DNA of 64,000 bases from Carallia brachiata (GCA_021464245.1 JADCRB010000035.1:3096469-3160468); one strand, 5' to 3'; shown: positions 38,345-50,651, counted from the stretch's first letter. Notes: generated by a model from the sequence alone, not told the origin. Numbers and translations are program-made.

Positions 38345-39270
38345 GTCTGTGGGCTTTTTTGCCGCCGCGCTAATTACCACTCTCCTATTGAGGCGAGGAC
38401 TGAGGCGGAGGGGCGGCTCTTCGGCGCCTTTAAGATTTATACGTAACCGTCCCGGGCCTGAGGGTTTATGCGCCTTTTTTTTTTTTTTTTTTTTAATAGT
38501 TTCAGCAACTGAAATTCGAGATTTGTTTTTTTGTTAATTTACACTAATTGAAATTAAAGTATTAAACTCGAGTCTTTTAGTCTCTTTTTTTTTTCTTTTT
38601 CTAGTTCAACAAATTGAAATTCTTGATTAATTTTTAGTTAATCGACTATAATTGAAATTAAACCTAGTCTTTGAGTTTTGTAAACCATTTTAATACTAAA
38701 TTATAGTTCAATGGTAAATTAGATTTTTTTTAAAAATTTTATTAAAAAATCTCTAAGAATGGTAAAACTATACAATTTAATAAATTTTTTTTATTTTTAT
38801 GAATCTCACATTATCTATTTAAATTAAAACTAAAAACCTTTAAAATAAAAATTTTGAGTATTAATTACTAGAGTGTCTCAACTTAAAAAAATATAAGAAA
38901 CTCTAATTAATCAGTAACCGGACTAAGAGATCTCATGAATATCTTACTACAGTTTAAACACTACTTCAAGTAAAAAATCTTGAAATATATGCACCCAACA
39001 GTTAAAAAAAATACGTAATTCATTATCCAATCTGCCACAACATTCCCAAAACCAGGTCTTCCATCAGTCGTTATTGCACAGACAGCCTCCAACTGGTCCA
39101 CGGTCTAACAAGCTTCAAATTGGCCCATGATGGCCCAATAAGCCCACGATGGTACAAACAAAGGACGGAAGTGGTTCATTATCTTCATCTCACAAGCAGC
39201 CTTGACCTTAAATTCAATCTCCAAGTTTCGAGTTCTGGACAATCAACCAGAATCTACCTGCAGCGGACAG
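38345..39270. promoter_or_regulatory. Shared divergent intergenic region, WDR6 (-) and ATG8 (+)
   Basis: The two start codons lie 926 bases apart, head to head. A GC-rich patch (about 38355-38465) flanks the WDR6 start and is likely its promoter and leader. The middle (38480-39030) is AT-rich, with long T- and A-runs. The ATG8 leader probably lies within about 39150-39270. No TATA box stands out for either gene. Confidence 0.5.
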
Positions 39271-40510
39271 ATGGGAAAAACCGTGTCTTTCAAGGACGAG
39301 TTTACTTTCGGTCTGGAATCTGGGTTTTTTTTTTTTTTTTGGTTCTTTTGTTAAATGTTACATTAGTCGTCTGCTTTGACCTATCTTTCTTCTGCCATTC
39401 TCTAATGGATTCATTCGTTGTTGCAGAGCAAAGATTACAAGAATCTCGGGATATTGTTGCCAAGTACCCCGATCGTGTCCCTGTGAGTTTTTAATTGTTT
39501 ACTATATTTAGTCCATCCTTTTTACCATCCCAACTGCAAAGAGATGAATTTCATTACTTACTAAAACGTGAAAATTCTGAATTTGATTTATCTTCGGGCT
39601 AATTGCAATGAATTAATTGATTGTCTGAAAAAAATTGGTGGGTTTTTTTTCGTTTGTGTTAATCTGCCTGTAAATTTCTATGATCGTTTTTTGTTCTGTA
39701 GGTAATTGTTGAAAGGTATTGGAGAACTGACCTTCCTGAGATGGAAAAGAAAAAGTGGGTATTGGCTTCATCAGCTCATCTTTTTTGAAATGACCTCCCG
39801 TGCTTTTGCCATGGACTATTAGAATTGCTCATGATGGATGATAATTAGATCAGTCTTGTCCATGTTCTTTCTCTTGATTTTGTTCTATTTTTATTCATGC
39901 GGTAATTCCTCTTGTTAGTTTATGGTTTGGTTAATCTGTTGCTTTGAGCGCGTGTAAGGCTGGCTTTGTGAAGGTTTGCTACTCTTTTAGGCAATAAGCT
40001 GCATTGCATTTAACATTGACTTTATTGACGAAAAAAAAAAATTTTGCGGGATATGGTATTAACATCCAAGTTCTCTAATCATTTTGTTGATTTTGTGTAT
40101 GTTGTTGGATGCTCGATTGTATGAAAATTATGTTTACTTCCCAATTATAAGCAACTCATTGCGGTGATCATCCGTGATAGTTGCCTAAGCCATTTATTCC
40201 CCACAGATATCTGGTTCCTCGAGACATGTCCATCGGGCAATTTATTCATGTACTAAGCAGCAGGCTACAGTTGATGCCTGGAAAAGCACTTTTTGTATTT
40301 GTCCAGAATACTTTACCTCAAACAGGTGAGCTTTGCTGTCATGTTACACTGCAAATTCGTATGTTTCCTGCAATTTATGCTGACTGTGTGTATATGACTG
40401 TTTTTGTAGCAACTTTGATGGACTATGTCTATGAATCCTACAAGGACGAGGATGGATTTTTGTATATGTGTTACAGCAGTGAGAAGACCTTTGGTTCTGC
40501 TAGTACTTGA
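39271..40510 (+). CDS. ATG8: ATG8 autophagy ubiquitin-like protein, ATG8h/i type
   Basis: A ubiquitin-like protein that is joined to phosphatidylethanolamine on autophagosome membranes and recruits cargo receptors. Exons: 39271-39310, 39427-39482, 39702-39754, 40207-40325 and 40410-40510, all GT-AG with agreeing phases, giving an intact 122-residue protein. The start MGKTVSFKDEFTFEQRLQES was found by splicing to exon 2; the ATG at 39404 is not the real start. The ubiquitin-fold core is complete (YPDRVPVIVERYWRTDLP, KKKYLVPRDMSIGQFIHVL, GKALFVFVQNTLPQTATLMD, YESYKDEDGFLYMCYSSEKTFG). TFEQRLQESRDI and MCYSSEKTFG favour the ATG8h/i clade. The conserved Gly at residue 118 is followed by SAST, so ATG4 processing would be needed. 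Moderate doubt applies only to the clade. Confidence 0.95.
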
Positions 40511-41773
40511 GTTTGTGGATATTGAACTAACGTAAATTCATTCTGTAAATAAGTGCATACCGTAATGTGTATGCTGTTCATACTGTGCCGTACAAGAGAC
40601 TAGGATGCTGCCTTTGATTTGGATCTCTCTCCTTATGTCATGATGTAAAATATTCCTATTTACTGATACATTCACTACCATTTGTTTGTGGCATTTTAGT
40701 AAATGATAGTGCTACATTGCCTTCCATCTTCCGACCTCCTGTGTTAAGTCGGTCGATTATTTTTCGGACATCCAAAAGGAGCGGATTTTTTCTGCAACTT
40801 ATTTTGGTTTGTCCAAAGGCAATTACTGTTGGTGATGGCATGCTCTTACTTTGATACACTTTTACTAACGCGGGGAGGTGAGAACTCTCTAGCATGCTTT
40901 TGGACATACTCTTGCCAAGAATGCACCAGTTAAAAGCCAAATTGGGTGGTCGAGGCACTGAGCTTTATTTTTTGCTTAATTTTATCTTCAGTTGTTGAAT
41001 CGTTTTGGACTAATCACCTTTCTTTTCTCTGCTTGGGGATTGTCACGGATAAAATTGTTATTGTTATTAATTCTCGAACCCGATATGAGGAATAATCGTT
41101 TAGTCATGCACAATGCACGATGGATACAATAATGCAATTATCAATGCCAAAGTCTTTCCACAAAGAGTCTAAATTTTGATCTGGAAGTTAGAGAATGTAA
41201 ATAAAGCTCCACTATATGATCATGCGTTAAATAACAATAGCGTGACCGTGGTTTTTATCTGACAAAATTTGAAGACTTATCTTGTTTTTTCTATTTTGCA
41301 AAATTCAACCATTCATTATTTTATATTATTTTAATCTCGCTGTAATTTCATTTAAAAAATTTCATCAAATATTTATCAAAGATCTATTGCTTTAGACGGT
41401 GAGGGAGAAGAGGCAGGATAGCCTGTTGGTAACTCACGGGTAAGCTTGCGATGGCCCTTTAAGAATCACTGGTGAGAAACAAAAAATAAAATTACCTCGA
41501 GTCTTTCTTGAAACACCCAATCCTGTAGCACAAACGATGAAGGGACAGATGTTAATTAATTTGCCATATCCACACAAACCATCACAGAGAGGTTCATCAA
41601 AACAAGCAGACTCGACTATGAAATAGCGGCCACTCCACCCGGGCTCATCAAAAAAATTGCACCACCCAGATTTCAAACCAGTAGGGAAACTCATAAAGGA
41701 CATGATGTTACAAACTTAGGGAACCACAGCAACAACCAGAAACTTTTTCATCTATTTTAAGTTCTTTTGACAT
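40511..41773. other. Convergent intergenic region after ATG8
   Basis: About 200 bases of ATG8 3' UTR are followed by noncoding sequence. A minus-strand frame at 41434-41703 (89 codons, Cys-rich, MSFMSFPTGLKSGWCNFFDE) resembles nothing I recognise, and I do not call it a gene. The decayed duplicate of the Hel2 3' end begins at 41774. Confidence 0.5.
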
Positions 41774-41966
41774 CATGACTCATTCCACGAAGCTTCAGTC
41801 ACAAAATATAGCTTATGAAAAGAGTTCTTGCCCTTCCACACTCGCCAACAGGCATGACGGAAATCCTCTAATGCGGCCATCGGCATTACATAACATGTTA
41901 TCCATAGGACCAGGATAAGGATCAGAAACAGAATTCTACCAATTTAAAAGGGGCTCCATCGAACCA
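41774..41966 (-). pseudogene. Decayed tandem copy of the 3' end of the Hel2-like gene
   Basis: This block aligns along its length to 41965-42170, the last codons and start of the 3' UTR of the neighbouring RING gene. Paired landmarks include CATTCCACGAAGCTTC with CATTCCACGAAACTTC, ATAGGACCAGGATAAGGATCAG with its ATAGGGCCGGGATCAGG counterpart, and CCATCGAACCATCAC with CCATTGAACCATCAC. The copy has many substitutions and indels and no open frame. Confidence 0.85.
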
Positions 41967-42004
41967 TCACTCATTCCACGAAACTTCTGTCACAAAAGTT
42001 CAAC

Positions 42005-45000
42005 TTACGAGAAGAGCTTTTGCCCTCCCCCTCTCCGCCAAACACCACGCACAGGCAATCCTCCAGTTTGGTTATCGCCATTATCTGACCTGTTCTCTAT
42101 AGGGCCGGGATCAGGATCAGGATCAGAAGAAGAGTTCTTAAAATTTCTAAGGGCTTCCATTGAACCATCACCCAACCTCATTCTATGAAACTTTGAGGTC
42201 TTCTTCCGTTGCTTGCTTCCGCCAACCCCATTTGTAGTGCTCTGACTGGATACATCCCCACCAGAAGCAAAATCACTTGACCCTCTCGATTCCAAAGGCT
42301 GCTCATCAACCATCACACCTTCCTTGCCTTTAGCAGCGCGATAGCCATCCTTTGACAGCACCTCAACCTCTTCTCCCTGTGGCTTGTAATTTGATTGCAG
42401 AGTCCGAAAAGTGCTTATAATGCTATCTGCCAATCTATCCTTTGATGTGCCATCTTCAACAACTAACCCCTTGCCTTTCTTCGACGTACTACTTTCTTTC
42501 CTATGGACGGTACTATGGCCTGAACCATTCTCTTGTGAAACATTGGTTCTCGAACGAATATTGTAGGTGTCAATTAGCTCCTTCTGCTTCTGAGCATTGG
42601 GACAAAGTCTGGCCAACTCAAGAACAAGATGTGACAAACCATAATTCCACACACAATCTAGGTAGTCTTCCGTATTAACTGAACCTTGACGATACTGTCC
42701 AGATATGTCTTTAAAGGAAGCATATATTTCCTCATCATAGTTAAGAGCAGAACGTATCTTTTCTACCAAAGATTTGTTTGCAGTTTGAACATCCTCCACA
42801 TTGAGTAAAGATAGGCTGCCATTGGATGCCTTGCTCAAATTTGTTGCAGAAACTGGAGGAAAATCAGAAATGGATGGTTTCGATAATCCCCTCTCAGCAA
42901 GATTTGGTAGTGACGCCGAGGTGCTTATCTGACTAGTGTTACCCCAGCTCCCAGATGAACCAGCTGTGGAATGTCCATGAACTGCTTTCGATCGTGCCTG
43001 AACATGAGCAGAATTTGGAAGACTAGATATGGCAGGTGTAATTGCAGAACCTCTCGATACGTGCCCACGACTTGTTGCTGGCCATGCTTGAGCTGAACTG
43101 ACAACGTTAACATTTCTGTTGTTCTGCCGCCGAAGATGTGCTGCCATGGTCACATTTGGCAAACCTTCAGCTTCATTTTTAATTTTCAGCTGACTCGTAT
43201 TTGAAGCAACAGGGAGAGGAGGAAACAATGATCCTTCCAAAGGTGTATTCCTAGAACTTTGTCCCAGGGCTTGAAGATATCTTGAAGATGTTTCAGAATC
43301 TGTAGCACTCAATGATTCAAAAGATGGAATGATATCATCAACATCTCCAGGATCAGGCACTATTTCTGTGCTTGATGATGGTTGATCACGAGAGGTGTCT
43401 TCCACCAGACCCATCTCCATACTTGCTTGGATGGCTAAGGAGAGTTGACTATCAGATTCCTCACGATGGAATGTCTGTCTTCTTCCACGACGACCTTGGT
43501 CATTACCTCGCCGATACCGAAAGCTAGTTGGTATCTAACACATGCAGAGAAACAAACTACTTCAGCGCTAGAAATATGAGCAAAGAAACAAGTACAAAGA
43601 AGCACACAACTTAGCAACAAAAGATACACTTTACTCGGCAAATTAAAAAAAAAAAGGACAGAAGCATGAAATTTACGAATCGAGTGTGTAGCCAAGAAGT
43701 ACTAAAATGAGAAAAGCATACGTGCCTGGAGAGCAGCATTACGCTTCGAACGAGACATGCGACCACCATGCTCAAGGGTATTGTGTCTCTGGAACACAAA
43801 CAAAAAAGGGAGTCAACAAAACTCTATACCCCATTGAAAGCTAATGAAAATTACCACCACGCTCAAGGGCATTCCATCTAAAAGCAATTACCACAGTAGT
43901 CTAATGCCTTAACCTCTTCAGCCTAATTGGCCCACATAAGTTGCAAAAGAAAATGAGAATAAAATAAAGCTCCGCCAAACAGGCATGAAAGCATGCATTG
44001 CACAACATATGTAAAATGCATTGACAGCATTCATGTGCTCAAAAATCACCTTCATTTCGGCTTCGGTTGGAAAGACTACAAACTTTTTGGCAAGACAGTC
44101 CTCATCCTCACATAAGAAATGATCTCTTCGAAAGTGAATCTGTGACAGCCAACTTGCATTTGTTTAGGAAAAAAGAACTCTGTTCATTGATCTTAAGAAA
44201 AGCAATGAGATTCAAGATCTCAAACAATTGAAGAGAACTATCTTACCTCTAGATCATCATAATTCTTGTAATATTCGTATTGACCAGGATGCTGCCTGCA
44301 TCAATACATATGTATAATTACTTAAGGTTCTAAAGATTACAAATCCAAACAATTAGCATATCTATGAACAATAGCGAACATTTACCTTTGGCATATATGA
44401 CAGGTATAGTGTTCTGTAGACATATGCGAATACAACTCATTATCCCCATAGAACGGTGTTCTGCAAAACTCGCAGATGGGATGACCTGTAAAGCCACCCC
44501 TTTCACTCTCATCCCATCAACCTCAGAATCACCTGTGCTTATGTGCTGGTTCAGTTGTGATCTAGAGTATAGCTTTTGTTCACAAATAAATACCTAAACA
44601 TTACAAAGGCCAACAATCAGTAATGTAATGATGAATAAAAGAGAAGAAAGACAATATTCAGACTAGACAATACATTTTCCTACTTACAACCGCAAACTAC
44701 AGCTTTAAAGTGAGAAAAGTGAGGAACAATAGTTCAAAAATACACATATAAACAGTACATACCAGTTTCCCAGAAAAGAGACCTAGAGAGATTATGAGGC
44801 ATAAAAAAGCAATATATTGCACATTTTTTCCTCCGCAATTGGTTCTGTAAAACAAAACTTCCCAATTATGCACTTTGCCTCTAAGTCTCATTCCCAACCC
44901 ACCACAAAGAAATGGAATGCCACTAAGAGCATTGCTAAGATTACATGTGTGTTATCATCATAATTCACTTCCATGACACATTCATGAAAGAAGAAAATTT

Positions 45001-46113
45001 TCAAACAATGAGACATATGTTATTGGTTAATATTTTGATTGTACCTTCCGTCCTTCCAAACAGAGACTGCACATAAGCAACCTATGGCGATGAAATAAAT
45101 GACCCTTCAACTGATCAATGTTCCTAAATCTCGCTCGACGCTTTGAGCCATCTTTTGGTTCCTCCTCCATCTTGTCACATACACTACATGAAAGTCTACA
45201 CATGGCCTTAACCATCTTGTATTGGTCCGCATCATCAAAATACGCCTGTGTGTCTTCATGGTACCAGTATGATCCAACTCTACCCTCCCTTGGCTCAGAT
45301 GGAAAGACTGAAAAGTCATTGATCATCCTTGTATAATCTCCTAAAGCCTGCAAGGACAGACCAAAATTTAAAAAAAAAAAAAAAAAAAAAGTGCTACAAA
45401 TTGAAAACATATATATCTGGGATGATAATCATAAGCGAGAACAAGACTGCACATTGAAGACATATATATCTGGGATGATAACCATAAGCGGAAACAAGAA
45501 CACAAATCCACGGTATTTTACTCACTATCTATTACTGGGATTTCAACATTATGCAAAAACAGACGAAAATCAAAACCTTTTTGGGAATTAAGGCATAAAG
45601 GACTCTCGCTGCAAACAAAGAACAAGATCCAAGCAATCAGATGGTATCAGCCCATCAAACCCCTAATTTCACATACGTCGCTGAAACGAAACAATCCAAA
45701 TGTTAAATTACCCTCAAACGTATTGACAAGCGGCAGGCATTCCAATCATTAGACCAATGCAGTTCCTAACACCATAAATTACAATCGCGACGACGCATTC
45801 CGAGGGCAACACCAATGCCGGCTCACAATAATAGAAGAACAAAAGAAATCTCCTTTTTTTTTTTCCTTTTAACATGATATCAACAAAAGGTACCGAAGAA
45901 GAAGAGAATAGAACCAAGAAACTGAAACTGGAGAGAAGCCCTAACCTTGGTGACAAAAACGACAGAGCAATCAGTCTTGCAGATGCAGCAGCGTCGATCG
46001 TCGCAGATGAATCGGAGGCGAGCAACGCAGGTGGAGCAAACATCCCGATGACCGCACGGCCCATAGGCCGCCCACTCCAAGGCATCGGCGCACACCGCAC
46101 AACTATCGTCCAT
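42005..46113 (-). CDS. HEL2-like: ZNF598/Hel2-type RING E3 ubiquitin ligase (one frame disruption)
   Basis: A relative of yeast Hel2 and mammalian ZNF598, which ubiquitinate collided ribosomes in ribosome-associated quality control. Exons: 45946-46113, 45045-45347, 44386-44593, 44247-44295, 44050-44139, 43726-43788 and 42005-43534. The N-terminal RING reads CAVC, then PCGHRDVCSTCVARL, then CCICKTDC, so all eight ligands are present. It is followed by the family's C2H2-type zinc segments: LSCSVCDKM, HRHRLLMCSLC, HPICEFCRTPFYGDNELYSH, YTCHICQR and HFLCEDEDC. Next comes IPTSFRYRRGN and a low-complexity Ser-rich C-terminal half ending GGGQKLFS. One G is missing in a C-run at 44497-44500 of exon 3; with it the reading frame is 803 residues. 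The intron after exon 6 has a GC donor. Function in plants is inferred from family membership. Confidence 0.92.
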
Positions 46114-49100
46114 CTCTCTCTCGCTGTCTCTCTCTCTCGAAATCGACTGAAAAATATCCGATCGAAGACAGAAAGATGGTCGCTAAAGGTTGGATTGGCG
46201 ACGAGGAGGACCTAGGGTTTACGAAGCAAATTACAATTACAAAAGGAAAACAAAGAGCCGACCAAACTGATTAGGACAGCACAAAAATCTCGTGGTGCAC
46301 TGAGTCCCAAAACTTCCTGAGGATTTATAAGCGGCTTACAGGTGCCGTCTATTTATATTTATAAATAAATAAATAAATTTCTACCTTTAAATAATAATAA
46401 TATATTATTCTTTTACATCAACGGTTTAGCAAGGTCAGATTTTATAAGGGAGATTTATTTTAAGCTATTAATTAACAGGAACTTATGTCCGTCTAAGGAT
46501 TTATAGTTAGTGTGTAGTATTAAATTTTAAATTTATTATTATTTAAGTTGGGTGTTAGGAAAAGTTTTTTTAGATTTAATAGAATTCAAATAGTAAGCGT
46601 TTAAATAATAAAAAAAATTGACATCGCTTACATGTATAATGATTAATATACTTACAAATGTTTTTTCTCCACTCAAAAGAATAAAATTAATTTAACGTCA
46701 AATATTGAGAAAAAAAATTTAAGTGAGATTCAATAAAAAAATAAATTTGCAAAAACACCACTAAAAGGTTTACGCACATAAAATAATTGGAAACTTATGA
46801 AAACATATACGTGATAGCATACTTATAAAATACTAATAAATAATTATGCTAGTTGTATATTAACAAAAACACCTTTTGAAAGGATGAATGTCTGTAATAA
46901 AAAAAATTGGTACACATAAAATAATTTTAAAATTGTTAAATCATATACTTGATAATATTTTTATAAAATACGAATAATTAATTTGGTGAGAAAGAATCAT
47001 ATAACTGTTTAAACTCCTTTTATTTCAGCACTTAAATGAAATATTGTAACTTATAATCTATTCAAATTTACATATATACTTATAATCTATTTAGACTCCT
47101 TTTATTCAAATTTTGTTACAAAAATATATAAAATAGACAAAACTTACACACAGATATACTTTATTCAGTCATAACTATCAATTATAATGGACAAAAGAAG
47201 GTGAAGATTGTAATCAACGACTAGAAAGTGTATATTATAAACCTTTCGTATCATGGAAGAAAGCCGCCGCCCAAGAGCTTGGGTAGCCAACAAATCCTTT
47301 TTTTTTTTATTTTTGTTAAAGGTAGCTAACAAAGTTTGACTCATAACAACGGGGACAATATAGTAAAATCGATAAATATTGGAAAGTTTAGAAGAAGTGG
47401 CAAGTGGTCCCGAGTCAGCTAATGCGACGTTCATGCTTGTTCTCCAAGTATTATATTTTTTAGGCAAATATTTGGTATATATATTGTGTGCAGCAAGAGG
47501 TATACATATGTAATATAATAATTTTTTTGTTTCTTAAAAAAAGAATTTGAAAGAAAATTTTTTTAATGAATCTTATATCAAGTCTATATTTTATATTTTA
47601 AAATAATACTTATTTAAATCTAAATTTTAGTTTTATAAAAAAAATATATTATTTTATTACTTCAATGGTGTACGTATTAAGCCCTATTTTTTTAACCCAA
47701 TTTTAATGCTACTGGAATTCCTATTGCTCTGTTGCAATTTCACGATTGAAAAGGTGGCCTGCCTTCCAGGCATGAATTTTTTTTTTTTTCAACATCTTTC
47801 GTGTGTAATAGTATGATCTACATAATACCACAAGGATTTATGCCTAACATGATCTTCAGGAATATGAAACTGCAATGCGCATGGTAAATTAGGAGTCCTT
47901 CCTCTTGTGAATTTATGGTGAATAGAAGTTACAGTTGACATTGATTTCAGGTTAGTAAAAACACAAAAAAGCTGTCGAATTTGATAGGCATAAATGAAAA
48001 ATATAAATATACAGCATCAAAAAACGTTGAAATATTTTCTATTTGTAAGTGCCAAATTCGGAATCGCTAATTATATATAAGGATTTTGCTAGTGATAATT
48101 ATTTTTACCTTCTCTTTTACGATCGCTTATTATGTGACATGCGTTAATTGACTATCAAAAAACTGAAAATCTAATATATTACAAATTTATCATTGAAAAG
48201 TATTAATATATTAATTTTTAATTAGTGATTGTAAAGGAAAAAAGTAATAAGTGACTGTATGTAACAAAATTCTTATATATAATCGTACCACTACGAGAGT
48301 ATAACCATCACAAAAGGAGTAAGATATTGGAACTTTGGCTTAACATGTCCGTTCAAAGTTCGATTTCAAAATTTGACATTTAGATTTAATGAGTGTTTAA
48401 TGAATAACGTAAGAATGGAACGAAAAAATGAAAAAAAAAATAATAATAAAGGAGTGATTAATCAATACATTAACACGTATATTTAATAAGAATACGATCA
48501 ACTAACTCGTCTTAGAGTGATCGGATGATTATGTAAAAATAAAAGAATGTGTCGTTTTCTACATTTTATACTGTAGCGCCATAAGTTTATTTGGCCCTCA
48601 TTATGTTAATTTCGTTGAGACTCCACATTGTTCTGTGTATGATTAACATAGGTTAATTGCTTGACCGCATTAAGATAAATTCCGTACAAAACTATCTGGT
48701 TAATCGACTGTTTTGAGAGTGTAGGCCGAAATATCATCAAACATCACTTGAACAAAGAAAATGACAAAAAAGACGCACTTCTTTCGTACAAAGGCAACAC
48801 GCAGTAGCATTGTTATTGCCAGTACGGCATACTGCCAGGGAAGGCACTAGGGAACGCAAGCAGATTATCACATACCCATGTCAGAAAATTTCAAGCCAGC
48901 TATAGGATTGTCCTTTTCGTTTATCAAGCAGCAGGAACATTAACAACAAAAGAATCATTTGATTCCAAATTTTAATCGATCGACTAGGAAAACAAAGTTC
49001 CACCCTACAGATCATACCCATTCTTATGGTGCATCCTTATTTATTGTTTAAAAGATCAGAGGGGCCACTACATACACTCAAAACTCTGCTCGAATGCATA

Positions 49101-49584
49101 TTAAAGAAATGCATATCCGTATGCAAAATGAGAATAACAATAATAAATCAAGTATTTAAAATCAGAAACGAAGAAAAACTTAAAAAAAAAAAAAAAGATG
49201 CAAAACAAGGATATTGATGAGACTAAGGAATTAGTATAGGAACCCATGAAAAAGGCACAAGATAGCTTCCATGAGAACATTCAGAGGGACAAAGACGACG
49301 ACGAAGACGACGACGTATTGTAAACAAACATCTACGAGAGCATGAACGCAATCAAAGACCTAAACATATAATTTCTAGCAATTAAGCAGCAAGTACTGTC
49401 AAACACATATATTGAAAGGGAAATAACTAGCTTAGCTAGAGGTAGCATGCAGTATTTTCAACAGTAGCCAACTGAGAATCAAACAGCAAATTAAAGAAAT
49501 GGAAACCAAAAGGAATTAGAGAACCAATGATATGATCACATACGCGAATCAACCACCGCTTGATTTACCAGAGAGCTAGATCGG
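46114..49584. other. Intergenic region between the Hel2-like and exonuclease-like genes
   Basis: The first 150 bases or so are the leader and promoter of the Hel2-like gene, CT/GA-rich near 46115-46140. The rest is AT-rich with a 138-bp-period duplication (46776-46980), a GAC-type simple repeat (49292-49314) and the probable 3' UTR of the exonuclease-like gene at the right end. The 100-codon minus frame at 47165-47467 has no recognisable features. Confidence 0.5.
46776..46980. repeat. Two diverged copies of a ~67-bp segment, period 138
   Basis: 46776-46842 and 46914-46980 share ACATAAAATAATT, CATATAC(G/T)TGATA, TTATAAAATAC and AATAATT blocks in the same order. Confidence 0.65.
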
Positions 49585-50385
49585 CTATTTCCTGCTCTTC
49601 ATCTTGATCAACCTCCGGCTCTTCATCTTGATCAATTTCTTCTTCTTCTTAGCCTCAAGAGCATCTTTAGGATGCTTCTTCACATGATGGAGCAGCTCCC
49701 AACCGATCTTGAAGCAGAGATAAGTGTCAACAGTCGCATACTTGACCTTATCGGTTCTAAGCTCCAGCAAATTACCGTAGCGACTCAGATCACCATCACA
49801 CCATTGCAGTTTCTTTCCAGCGGGCCTCATCGGATCACGCACATCTATTCCAAACACGACTTCGGCCAACTGGTCCAAATCAAAGTCCATCAGTCCCAAC
49901 TCCATGTCTTGCTCTATCTTCATTGCCTTCACGGCCAGCTCGTTGAGATCCACTACGTTCCGGAACTTAATCTCGTGGTCGCGCTCGAGCTTCTCTGCCA
50001 CCGACTTCATGTTCATGCCGGCGGCGATGACCTTAGGGTTAGAAAAGAAGGTCCGGAGGTACAGAGGAGTGTAGAACGCGCTGGGCTCGGGGAGAAGATA
50101 GAGGTAACAATGGGAACCGATGCAGAGCTGGAGGAGCTCGTAGTGGGAGACCTCGCCGTATTTGGTGAACTTGAGGCGTCTACGGTCGACTGCGACGCCG
50201 ACGATGAGAGCGTCGGGGAGCTTGGCGTTGTTTGTCTCGATTGCCTCTTTAAGCCACTTGGTAACCACCAGATCGCAGTCGCTTACGATGGTGAGGATGC
50301 GGTGGCCTTCGACGTTAACGGTGTAGGCGGCGTAGGTGTAGTAGGGGTCGACGGGTTCCGTGATCTTCTCGACGGTGACATCCAT
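49585..50385 (-). CDS. DEDD 3'-5' exonuclease-like protein, probably without catalytic activity
   Basis: A single-exon, 266-residue protein resembling the plant Werner-exonuclease-like group (RNase H-like fold). Landmarks: the strand with LPDALIVGVAVDRR (about 56-69), SHYELLQLCIGSHCYLYLL (80-98), KVIAAGMNMKSVAEKL (118-133), the helix NVVDLNELAVKAM (143-155), LAEVVFGIDV (173-182) and YATVDTYLCFKIGWELL (216-232). In active relatives the first motif is DxE; here it is A-V-D. The second-motif Asp is missing near residue 128, while the third motif (YAxxDxY) keeps D220. Start MDVTVEKITEP is preferred over an in-frame ATG 57 codons upstream, whose extension looks like leader sequence. The lysine-rich tail contains a 24-base tandem duplication (LIKMKSRRLIKMKSR). 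Role unknown. Confidence 0.8.
   Translation of the reverse strand: MDVTVEKITEPVDPYYTYAAYTVNVEGHRILTIVSDCDLVVTKWLKEAIETNNAKLPDALIVGVAVDRRRLKFTKYGEVSHYELLQLCIGSHCYLYLLPEPSAFYTPLYLRTFFSNPKVIAAGMNMKSVAEKLERDHEIKFRNVVDLNELAVKAMKIEQDMELGLMDFDLDQLAEVVFGIDVRDPMRPAGKKLQWCDGDLSRYGNLLELRTDKVKYATVDTYLCFKIGWELLHHVKKHPKDALEAKKKKKLIKMKSRRLIKMKSRK
49592..49639 (-). repeat. 24-bp tandem duplication in the exonuclease-like C-terminus
   Basis: Two 24-base units (49592-49615, 49616-49639) differ at a few positions and encode LIKMKSR(R/K) twice, in frame. Confidence 0.85.
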
Positions 50386-50620
50386 TTCCGGCAACTGACC
50401 GAGAGTTTCTAGCTTCTGAAATTGAAATGCAGTTGTGAAGGGAGAGGAGAGCTGCGTTGCTTTTTTGCAAACAAAAATCGAAGCGAAATGCGTGAGTGAA
50501 AAAAAAGTGTAAGATAAGGACGTTGATGGTAACGGAGACGGTGGGGTCCAGTGCACAAGGTTTGTTACGAAACTATATCATTTCACGACCCTATTCCTCC
50601 CTAGAAATTTTCACTGCGCG

Positions 50621-50651
<31 letters not shown>

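Noticed and set aside
39120..39494. Long frame across ATG8 exon 1 and intron 1
   Set aside because: Splice signals and homology show exons at 39271-39310 and 39427-39482; the frame reads through a T-rich intron.
41434..41703. Cys-rich 89-codon minus-strand frame
   Set aside because: I recognise no family, and there is no partner exon; it may be chance or a relic.
47165..47467. 100-codon minus-strand frame
   Set aside because: Composition is typical of AT-rich noncoding DNA, including a lysine run from an A/T tract; no motif is present.
49672..50412. 246-codon plus-strand frame opposite the exonuclease-like gene
   Set aside because: It is a shadow frame with repetitive Val/Asp composition; the minus-strand protein has recognisable fold landmarks.
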